Assembly: GCA_963722175.1 (NCBI GenBank)
Contig: CAVRKA010000004.1
Coordinates: 620,001-684,000 of the forward strand
Direction: 5' to 3'
Origin: WHSW01 sp963722175
Lineage (GTDB): Bacteria; Actinomycetota; Thermoleophilia; Solirubrobacterales; 70-9
Length of the DNA stretch: 64,000 nt
Shown piece after piece: positions 37,319 to 44,208 of the stretch (within the stretch, counting starts at the first letter, position 1; each line of letters opens with the position of its first letter). Position numbers and translations under genes: made by a program. The notes beneath the pieces were generated by a model. That model was not told the origin of the DNA and ran no database searches. It saw nothing but the letters and a program-made list of their open reading frames with translations.

Positions 37319-38368
37319 CTAGTGGCGCCTGCGCCCGGCGCGGCGCGGGATGAACTCCGGCGCGCCGCGAACCCCGATCCAGACATCGAGGATCGCCTGG
37401 TGGGCGGTGTTGCCCGACAGGAACGCCTGGTTGGCGATCATCAGCCGGCGGCCGAGGAACATCGCGCTCGACGGGTTGTCGAACGGGACCGCGGAGCCGT
37501 TCTCGCCGCCGCCGGGGCCGCCGGGGAACCGCTCGAGCTCGAGCCCTCCGGGGGCGATCACGGCGATCTGGTTGGCGACCAGCAGGGTGATGTAGATCCG
37601 CCCCGCGGCGTCGACGGCGAACCCGTCGGGGCCATCGAACGGCTGGCTCTCCCAGACCGTGCGGATCGCGCCCGGGTCGCCGCCGGCGCCGATCTCAACC
37701 TCGTAGAGCTTGCCCGTCGCCGGGTTGCCGTCGCCGCCCCCGGCAGAGCTCTGCTGGGCGACGAGCAGGTGCCGGCGATCGGCGGTGAGGACGATCCCGG
37801 TCGTCCCGAACTCGAGCCCGTTGAGCACCGGGTCCTCCAGCCAGGGCTCGGCCTCGCCGCCTCCCGGCGGCACCCGCCAGAGCGTCGCGTGGGTGTAGTC
37901 GGTGACGTAGAGCTCGCCGCGCCTACCCCAGGCGGCGTAGTTGGGCGTCGCCGCGGAGGGGAACGTGGCCCAGGTGCGCTGGCGGCCGTTGCGCGGGTTC
38001 AGGGTCACGACCCGCGCCGGCGACTTGTCGAGCAGGACGAGGCGGCCGCGCGAGTCGCTGGACGCCACCTGGACGCCGTGATCCTGCGAGAGGTCCTGGC
38101 CGGCGATCGTCCACGAGCGCAGCAGGGTGCCGGTGCGCGAGTACTCGAGCACCCGCGAGGGGGCCGTGTCGCCGCTCGGGTTCGTGTAGGTGCCCTCGTA
38201 GACGCGGCGGCTGGGGGCGACGTAGGCGCGGGCCGGAAAGCCCGGGGTCGGGATGAGCGCGAACACCTGGGTGTCGAAGCGCGTGCGCGTGGCGCCGCTG
38301 GACGTCGGCACGACGGCGATCAGCGCGATCACACCGACCGCGGCGAGGACCGCGCCGCGAACCCTCAC
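37319..38368 (-). CDS. Secreted beta-propeller protein (SMP-30/NHL-like)
   Basis: A 349-residue exported protein. A signal peptide (residues 1-22, VLAAVGVIALIAVVP) is followed by repeated blades of a beta-propeller: GRLVLLDKSPARVVTLNPRNG, RRGELYVTDYTHATLWRVPPGG, DGFAVDAAGRIYITLLVANQ, then PSSAMFLGRRLMIANQAF. The pattern resembles SMP-30/gluconolactonase-like propellers, which hydrolyse lactones or bind ligands. The GTG start overlaps the amine oxidase stop by 4 nt (GTGA), indicating joint expression and perhaps a shared extracytoplasmic pathway. Confidence 0.77.
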   Translation of the reverse strand: MRVRGAVLAAVGVIALIAVVPTSSGATRTRFDTQVFALIPTPGFPARAYVAPSRRVYEGTYTNPSGDTAPSRVLEYSRTGTLLRSWTIAGQDLSQDHGVQVASSDSRGRLVLLDKSPARVVTLNPRNGRQRTWATFPSAATPNYAAWGRRGELYVTDYTHATLWRVPPGGGEAEPWLEDPVLNGLEFGTTGIVLTADRRHLLVAQQSSAGGGDGNPATGKLYEVEIGAGGDPGAIRTVWESQPFDGPDGFAVDAAGRIYITLLVANQIAVIAPGGLELERFPGGPGGGENGSAVPFDNPSSAMFLGRRLMIANQAFLSGNTAHQAILDVWIGVRGAPEFIPRRAGRRRH

Positions 38369-39888
38369 AGTTTCTCCATCACCTCGACCGCGGCGCGCTC
38401 GCCGGACCGCACGGCGCCGTCCATGTAGCCGGCCCAGTAGTTCGAGGTCTCGGTGCCGGCCCAGTGGATGCGGCCGACCGGCGCGCTCAGCTCCGCTCCG
38501 CGCGCCGCGATCTGCCCCAGCCCCGGGATCCCGACCGGGCAGCCTCGGGTCCACGTCTCGCGCTTCCACATCGTCTCGATGTACTTCAGCGGGGTGGCGG
38601 CCTCGGGGCCGAAGAACTCGACGTAGTTGGCGATGATCGCCTCGCGCCGCTCTCGCTTCGAGAGCTTGGCGAAGTCGCGCGCCTGGTCGCCGCCGACGAA
38701 GCCGAAGACGACGCCCTTGCTGCCGTCCTCCGGTGAATCGTCGAAGGTCGCCGCAAGCGGCCCCTTGTCGTAGAGAACCTGGCCGCTGAGCCCGTCGTCG
38801 CGCCAGAACGGCCGGTCGTAGACGCAGGCGCATTTGGTCATCGTCCCCTGCGGGTAGTGGTCGATCAGCTCGACCCGCTCGTCGGGCAGCCCGGGCTCGT
38901 AGTCGATCTTGCCGGTCAGGATCGGCGGCACGGCGACGATCACGCGCTTCGCCTCGACCTCGACGCGGTCGGAGTGGACGGTGACCCCGTGGCGGCCCTG
39001 GACGATCCGGCGGACCGGCGATTCGAGGACCAGCGAGCGCCTCAGCTTGCGCGCCATCCGGTCGCAGATCAGCTGCGATCCGCCCGCGAACCGGTACATC
39101 TGCGCCCCGTTGCGGGTGTTGAAGTTCCGCTCGAAGGTGCCCGGGTTGTCCTCGTTGCCCGAGGAGGCGATGTAGAAGAGGACGAACAACAGCGAGAGCT
39201 CGCGCGGCTCGGCCCCGAAGATCGGCCGGGTCGCGATCGGAACGAGCGCCTTGAACTGGGGCGTGGCCGCGTTCGCGTCGATGTACTGCTCCAGCGTCTG
39301 CGCGTCCCACTCGGCGGCGTTCGCCGCCTCCCACGGAGCGTCGACCGGGACCGTGGTCGACTTCGTGTCGAGGTCGGTGACGATCAGCGCCAGGTCGGGC
39401 AGGATCACCGGGTCCGGCGGCGCCGATCCGGTCGGCGAGGTATCGGCGAAGCGCAGCCGCTGGCCGTTGGCGATGTAGAGGTTCTCGCCCGTGTTGTAGG
39501 TCTCGAAGGTGCCGACCTTCATCTTCGCCGCGAGCGCCAGCATGTGGTCCTGGGTCGGCCCGACGAAGGTGCCCCCGCGCTCGGTGATCTCGCCGCCGCC
39601 GATCTCGGCGTTGAGGACCCGACCGCCGACGCGGTCGCGGGCCTCGAGCACGACGACGGAGTGGCCCTTTCGGGCGAGCTCACGGGCGGCGGTCAGGCCC
39701 GCGAACCCCGCCCCGACGATCGCGACTTCGGCGCGGCGCTTCCGCGTCCGGCGAGGCCGGCGCCGGGAGTCGCCCGCGGCGGGCACCGAGCCGAGCACCG
39801 CGCCGGCCGACGCGGCGGCGCCGGTGCCGAGCAGGCGCCGGCGCGAGATCCCGAGCGAGGTGTCGTGGTCGTCTGCCAAGGCGGCCAT
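38365..39888 (-). CDS. Tat-exported flavin amine oxidase (monoamine oxidase family)
   Basis: A 507-residue FAD-dependent amine oxidase. A twin-arginine signal (SRRRLLGTGAAASAGAVLGS, residues 12-31) directs export in folded form. The FAD-binding VAIVGAGFAGLTAARELA and VVVLEARDRVGGRV follow. The later HWAGTETSNYWAGYMDGAVRSGERAA is the second FAD-contact motif, with the amine oxidase end AVEVMEKL. The ATG at 39888 places the Tat motif at the N-terminus. The substrate is probably an amine outside the cytoplasm. It leads an operon with the propeller protein and a SnoaL-like protein. Confidence 0.9.
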   Translation of the reverse strand: MAALADDHDTSLGISRRRLLGTGAAASAGAVLGSVPAAGDSRRRPRRTRKRRAEVAIVGAGFAGLTAARELARKGHSVVVLEARDRVGGRVLNAEIGGGEITERGGTFVGPTQDHMLALAAKMKVGTFETYNTGENLYIANGQRLRFADTSPTGSAPPDPVILPDLALIVTDLDTKSTTVPVDAPWEAANAAEWDAQTLEQYIDANAATPQFKALVPIATRPIFGAEPRELSLLFVLFYIASSGNEDNPGTFERNFNTRNGAQMYRFAGGSQLICDRMARKLRRSLVLESPVRRIVQGRHGVTVHSDRVEVEAKRVIVAVPPILTGKIDYEPGLPDERVELIDHYPQGTMTKCACVYDRPFWRDDGLSGQVLYDKGPLAATFDDSPEDGSKGVVFGFVGGDQARDFAKLSKRERREAIIANYVEFFGPEAATPLKYIETMWKRETWTRGCPVGIPGLGQIAARGAELSAPVGRIHWAGTETSNYWAGYMDGAVRSGERAAVEVMEKL

Positions 39889-39946
39889 GTTGGCAAGTGG
39901 GCGGCGCCCGTGCGCCGTACAGCCGGGACGGAAATCGGCGATTAGC

Positions 39947-40639
39947 ATGGCCCGCGTGTCACCCCTGGGACGGGAGTCGAAGCGGCTCGAGGCCGAGCGC
40001 CGGGCGGTCGCGGTCGCGGCCCGCCGGCTGGCGGCCGAGGGCCTCGTCTTCGGCACCTCCGGCAACGTCAGCGCCGCGGCCGGCAACCTGGTCGCGATCA
40101 CGCCGACGGGAGCGGTGCTGGCCGAGCTCGAGCCCGCTGACGTCGCGGTAGTCGACCGGGACGGCACGCTGGTCGAGGGCGCACTGGAGCCGACCTCCGA
40201 GATCGACCTGCACCTCGGCGTCTACGACCGCTTTGGCGTCGGCGCCGTCGTTCACACGCATGCGCCGATGGCAACCGCGCTCTCCTGCGTGATCGACGAG
40301 CTGCCCTGCGTCCACTACTCGATGCTGCTGCTGGGCGGCACGGTGAGGGTGGCCCCGTACGCGACCTTCGGGACCCGCGAGCTCGCGGGCGGGGTGGCCG
40401 ACGCGCTCGACGGCCGGACCGCGGTGCTGATGGCGAACCATGGCGCGGTCACCACCGGCGCCGACGTCGACGCCGCCGTCGAGGCGTCGCTGCTGCTCGA
40501 GTGGGCATGCACGGTCTACTGGCGTGCGCGGGCGATCGGTGAGCCCAAGGTCCTCGACGAGGACGAGCGCGCCGCGGTCGTCGCCGCGGCTCTCGAGCGG
40601 GGCTACGGCTCGACCAAGCCCGCCGGAGACGGTCCGTGA
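39947..40639 (+). CDS. Class II aldolase/adducin family protein (L-fuculose-phosphate-aldolase-like)
   Basis: A 230-residue class II aldolase that cleaves a sugar phosphate to dihydroxyacetone phosphate and an aldehyde with a zinc ion. Landmarks are FGTSGNVSAAAGNLVAITPTG near residue 37, the zinc-binding VVHTHAPMATALSC with the HxH pair near residue 102, and AVLMANHGAVTTGADVDAAVEAS near residue 160 with the last histidine. The ATG at 39947 lies 58 nt from the divergent amine oxidase. Its stop overlaps the kinase start (GTGA), so kinase and aldolase form a two-gene sugar pathway. Confidence 0.88.
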   Translation: MARVSPLGRESKRLEAERRAVAVAARRLAAEGLVFGTSGNVSAAAGNLVAITPTGAVLAELEPADVAVVDRDGTLVEGALEPTSEIDLHLGVYDRFGVGAVVHTHAPMATALSCVIDELPCVHYSMLLLGGTVRVAPYATFGTRELAGGVADALDGRTAVLMANHGAVTTGADVDAAVEASLLLEWACTVYWRARAIGEPKVLDEDERAAVVAAALERGYGSTKPAGDGP

Positions 40640-41578
40640 GCGCCAAGATGCGGGCCGTGGCCATGGGCGTGCACGTGCTCGACGTCCTCGTGCGTCCCGT
40701 CGAGGCGATTCCCGAGGGACAGGGCGGCGAGCTGGTCGAGGAGATCAGGATCACCGCGGCGGGCTCGGCCGGCGGCACCGCCCTGACCCTGGCGAAGCTC
40801 GGAGCCGAGGTGCGAAGCGCTGGCGCGATCGGCACCGACGCCGTTGGCGAGATGCTGGCCGGGTTGCTGGAGCGCGCCGGGATCGACACCTCCCTGCTCG
40901 CGCGCCGCGACGACGTTCAGACCTCGGCCAGCGTGTTGCCGATCCGACCCGATGGCAGCCGTCCCGCCTTCCACGTGGTCGGCGCGAACGCCACCTACGG
41001 GCCCGACGACGTCGACGAAACGATCCTCGATGAGGCGACGCATCTGCACCTCGGCGGGCCGGAGTTCATGGGTGGCGAGGCGGCGGCGAAGATCCTCGCC
41101 GTGGCCCGCGCTCGCGGCGTGGTCACGTCGGCCGACGTGCTCGCGCCCGGGGAGCCCGGGCTGCTCGAGTGGATCGGGCCCGCGCTCGGGCACCTCGACT
41201 ACTTCCTCCCCAACGACGATCAGGTGCTCGCGCTTGACCGGCGCCGGCGACCTCGACGCCGGCTGCCGGGCGCTCGTCGACCGCGGGGTCGGATGCGTCG
41301 CGGCGACCTGCGGCGCCGACGGCGTGCTGATCGTTGACGCCGGGGGCTCACGGCGGGTGCCGGCGTTCGAGGTCGAGGTCGTCGACACGACCGGCTGCGG
41401 CGACGCCTTCTCGGCCGGCTTCCTGCGCGGCCTCTCGCTGGGACGCGACCGGGCCGCCGCCGCGGCGCTCGGCAACGCCGCCGCGGCGCTGGTCGCCCAG
41501 GGGCTCGGCTCCGACCACGGCGACTTCGACCTCGAGGCGGCGGAGGCCTTCGCCGCGCGGACTCCGGTCGCGGGCTAG
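40636..41578 (+). pseudogene. PfkB-family carbohydrate kinase, interrupted by one +1 frameshift
   Basis: A ribokinase-like sugar kinase. The first part reads MRAVAMGVHVLDVLVRPVEAIPEG, the substrate-binding GGTALTLAKLGAEV and PNDDQVLAL at about residue 200. At 41234-41235 an extra T shifts the frame, and the next frame continues as TGAGDLDAGCRAL and ends with the catalytic VVDTTGCGDAFSAGFLRGL (DTxGxGDxF). Corrected length is about 313 residues, normal for the family. The aldolase overlaps it at the start. The product of such a kinase would be the phosphate substrate for the aldolase. The single indel is probably a sequence error. Confidence 0.84.
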
Positions 41579-41651
41579 CCGAGTCCCGCGGCGCGCAGGG
41601 CGTCGTCGCGGTCCGCGCTCACATTCGGCAGGTTCCCGACGTTTCCAACTC

Positions 41652-42506
41652 GTGATCCTGAAGCTCGAACACCGCGCTCCGATCGACGCCGGCGGCCTGA
41701 TCGCGTTCTTCGCGGCCCGCGCCGTGCCCGGGGTCGAGGAGGTCGACGGCGGCGCGTACCGGCGCAGCCTGCGGCTGCCGGGCGGGCCGGCGGTGATCGA
41801 GCTTCGAGCGAAGCGCGGATCGGTGGTGGCTCGCCTGCTTGCGAGCGATCCCGGCGACCGCGGGGCGGCGCAGGTCGCGGCTCAGCGGCTGTTCGATCTC
41901 GACGCGGAGCCCGACGCAATTCAAGCGGCGCTCGGTCGTGACGACTTGCTCGGACCACGCGTGCGCGCCAATCCCGGCTGCCGGGTTCCGGGCCACCCTG
42001 ATCCAGGTGAGCTTGCGATCCGGGCGGTGATCGGCCAGCAGGTCTCCCTGCGCGCCGCGGCGACGATCGCCGCCCGCCTGGTGGCCGCGTACGGAGAGCC
42101 TCTGCCGCGACCTGTGCGCGGCGTGACGCATCTGTTTCCGGCCCCCGCCGTACTCGCAGAGCTGCGCCCGGACAGTCTTCCGATGCCGGGCTCGCGCGCG
42201 CGAGCGCTGATCTCCCTGGCCGCGGCGCTGGTGAGCGGCGAGCTGGTGCTCGACCCGGCGGCCGACCGGGCAGCGACGCGCGAGCGCCTGCTCGAGCTGT
42301 CCGGGATCGGGCCCTGGACCGCGGCCTACGTCGAGATGCGGGCGCTCGGCGACCGCGATGCCTTCTTGCCCACCGATCTCGGCGTGCGGCGCGCGCTCGA
42401 GCGCCTCGGACGAGACGGCGATCCCGCTTCGGCCGCCCGGCTCGCGGAGCGCTGGCGCCCGTACCGCGCCTACGCCGTCCAACACCTCTGGTCAACTCTC
42501 AATTGA
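41652..42506 (+). CDS. alkA: DNA-3-methyladenine glycosylase II (AlkA-like)
   Basis: A 284-residue DNA glycosylase that excises alkylated bases. An AlkA N-terminal domain (LEHRAPIDAGGLIAFFAARAVPGVEEV) is followed by the HhH-GPD fold: IRAVIGQQVSLRAAATIAARL near residue 120, the helix-hairpin-helix LLELSGIGPWTAAYVEMRALG near residue 220 and the catalytic-type DAFLPTDLGVRRAL with the aspartate. The GTG start at 41652 places the family N-terminus at residue 1. Its stop lies 8 nt before the ogt start, so alkA and ogt are co-transcribed for alkylation repair. Confidence 0.87.
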   Translation: MILKLEHRAPIDAGGLIAFFAARAVPGVEEVDGGAYRRSLRLPGGPAVIELRAKRGSVVARLLASDPGDRGAAQVAAQRLFDLDAEPDAIQAALGRDDLLGPRVRANPGCRVPGHPDPGELAIRAVIGQQVSLRAAATIAARLVAAYGEPLPRPVRGVTHLFPAPAVLAELRPDSLPMPGSRARALISLAAALVSGELVLDPAADRAATRERLLELSGIGPWTAAYVEMRALGDRDAFLPTDLGVRRALERLGRDGDPASAARLAERWRPYRAYAVQHLWSTLN

Positions 42507-42514
42507 AAGGAACC

Positions 42515-43045
42515 ATGATCACCACCAACGAGACCACCACCACGATCTACTGGACCGTCGACTCGCCGATCGGCGAGCTGCTGATGACGGGCGACGGCGA
42601 GCGACTGCAGCGCCTGCACATGCAGGGTGGCCGCCGGCCGACCCGCGTCGGCGCGGATTGGGTGCGCGACTCGGAGCCGTTCGCGGATCTCTGCGACCAG
42701 CTCGACCAGTACTTCGCCGGCGAGCGGCGCGAGTTCGACGCCGATCTGGATCCGCAGGGGTCGGAGTTCGAGCTCCACGTGTGGCGGGCGCTCCGGCAGA
42801 TCCCGTACGGGGAGACCGAGTCCTACGGCGCACTCGCCGAGCGCATCGGCCATCCCGGCTCGGCCCGCGCGGTCGGCACGGCCAACGGGCGCAACCCGAT
42901 CGCCGTCGTGATCCCGTGCCACCGGGTGATCGGCGCCGACGGCAGCCTCACCGGCTACGCCGGCGGGCTGGAGCGCAAGCGGCTGCTGCTCGACCTGGAG
43001 GCGCCGTTGGCGCAGCTCGACCTGAGCTCGCCTTCGGCCCGGTGA
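42515..43045 (+). CDS. ogt: Methylated-DNA--[protein]-cysteine S-methyltransferase (MGMT/Ogt)
   Basis: A 176-residue suicide enzyme that removes O6-methylguanine and O4-methylthymine damage by transferring the methyl group to its own cysteine. The active-site PCHRV motif is in VVIPCHRVIGADGSLTGYAGGLERKRLLL near the C-terminus, preceded by FELHVWRALRQIPYGETESYG and RAVGTANGRNPI. An AAAGGA ribosome-binding site lies just upstream of the ATG at 42515, so this start was preferred over the TTG at 42503. The stop overlaps the Ada-like gene by 4 nt. Confidence 0.96.
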   Translation: MITTNETTTTIYWTVDSPIGELLMTGDGERLQRLHMQGGRRPTRVGADWVRDSEPFADLCDQLDQYFAGERREFDADLDPQGSEFELHVWRALRQIPYGETESYGALAERIGHPGSARAVGTANGRNPIAVVIPCHRVIGADGSLTGYAGGLERKRLLLDLEAPLAQLDLSSPSAR

Positions 43046-43313
43046 CACGCACCTACACCCTGATCGGCGCCGACGGCTTGCCCTCCGAGTCGTCGGCGCC
43101 GGGCACGCTGGGCGGCCACCGGCGGACGAAGGTCTACGGGCGCCTCGACTGCGCCGGCGCGCTGCGCTGGATCGCGAAGGGCCACTACGTCAACCACCGC
43201 GTCTTCTTCGCCGACGAGCCGACCGCGATCGCCGCCGGCTACCGCCCTGCGCCCGCTGCATGCCGGAGGAGTACCGGGCGTGGAAGGCGGCGCGCGATAC
43301 TGACGCGGCGTGA
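43042..43313 (+). pseudogene. Stand-alone Ada metal-binding domain protein, interrupted by one -1 frameshift
   Basis: A small protein of about 90 residues related to the zinc-binding N-terminal domain of Ada, which in Ada accepts methyl groups from DNA phosphotriesters. It reads TYTLIGADGLPSES, GTLGGHRRTKVYGRLDC and VFFADEPTAIAAGYRP. A missing C at the CCC run 43245-43247 then shifts the frame. Restoring it gives CARCMPEEYRAWKAARDTDAA with the cysteine pair and a stop at 43311-43313. The GTG start overlaps ogt by 4 nt, so the repair parts of Ada appear here as separate, linked genes. The break is probably a sequence error. Confidence 0.8.
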
Positions 43314-43720
43314 GCGAGCAGGGTGCCGATCAGATCGCCAGGTTGCGGCGGGCGTATGCGGCCTTCAGCCGGGGCGACTACGACGAGGCACTCGGGCTCG
43401 GGGTCCATCCCCAAGTCGAGTTCGTCCCGCCGGGCGGCCAGCCGCCGATTCGAGGCGTCGACCGCTTTCGTGCCTGGATGGAGCCGGATGCGTTCGAGTC
43501 CCAGATCATGGAGCCGCTCGAGTTCCGCGCGGCCGAGAACGGGGTCCTGGTTCGCTCGCGGATGATCGCCCGGGGGGCGGGGAGTGGACTCGAGATGGAC
43601 ATGGAGATCTGGAACCTGTGGACGTTCGACGACGCCGGCCTGGTCACCCGAGTTCAGGTCTTTCTCCCGCATGAGGGCGCGGAGGCGCTCGCGGCCGCCG
43701 GGCTCGCGGAGCCGCCGTGA
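43310..43720 (+). CDS. SnoaL-like / NTF2-fold protein
   Basis: A 136-residue protein of the SnoaL-like NTF2 fold: LRRAYAAFSRGDYDEALGLGVHPQVEFVPPGG at the start, IRGVDRFRAWMEPD and a late EIWNLWTFDDAGLVTRVQVFLPHEGAEALAAAGL. The GTG start overlaps the Ada-like stop by 4 nt and its stop overlaps the GNAT start by 4 nt, so it belongs to the same transcript as the repair genes. No catalytic assignment is possible from sequence. Confidence 0.85.
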   Translation: MSEQGADQIARLRRAYAAFSRGDYDEALGLGVHPQVEFVPPGGQPPIRGVDRFRAWMEPDAFESQIMEPLEFRAAENGVLVRSRMIARGAGSGLEMDMEIWNLWTFDDAGLVTRVQVFLPHEGAEALAAAGLAEPP

Positions 43721-44208
43721 CGCTCAGCTTCCGCGCGGCCCCGATGGACGCAGAGCCGGCGCGATCGCTGGCAGCCGCGATGGGCGACGAGATCGCGGTC
43801 ATCTACGACGGCCTGGCCATCGACGGGCCCGCGATGCCGAAGGGAGGCCCAGACGAGCTCGGTCCGCCGGGCGGCGTGTTCCTGGTCGGTTACGAGGACG
43901 ACGGCACGCCGGTCTGCTGCGGGGGGATCAAGGACCTTGGCGATGGCGCCTGCGAGATCAAGCGGATGTACGTCGTCCCGTCGGCTCGGGGCGGCGGTCG
44001 AGCGCGGGAGCTGCTCCTGGCGCTCGAAGACGCGGCCCGCGGGCTCGGGTACGAGGTCGCCCGGCTGGACACCGGCCCGCGCCAGCCGCAAGCCGAGCGC
44101 CTCTACAGATCGGCCGGCTACTCGCCGATTGCCAACTTCAATCGCAACCCGATGGCGAGCTTCTTCGGCGAGAAGCGGCTCAGCCGCGCGTCAGCTCCTC
44201 GAGGGTGA
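43717..44208 (+). CDS. GNAT family N-acetyltransferase
   Basis: A 163-residue acetyl-CoA-dependent acetyltransferase. The acetyl-CoA-binding region is CEIKRMYVVPSARGGGRARELLLALEDAARGLGY (motif A), followed by LDTGPRQPQAERLYRSAGYSPIANFN (motif B). The acceptor substrate is unknown. GTG start at 43717. The 3' end overlaps the 3' end of the convergent FAD/Fe-S gene by 29 nt. Confidence 0.88.
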   Translation: MTLSFRAAPMDAEPARSLAAAMGDEIAVIYDGLAIDGPAMPKGGPDELGPPGGVFLVGYEDDGTPVCCGGIKDLGDGACEIKRMYVVPSARGGGRARELLLALEDAARGLGYEVARLDTGPRQPQAERLYRSAGYSPIANFNRNPMASFFGEKRLSRASAPRG

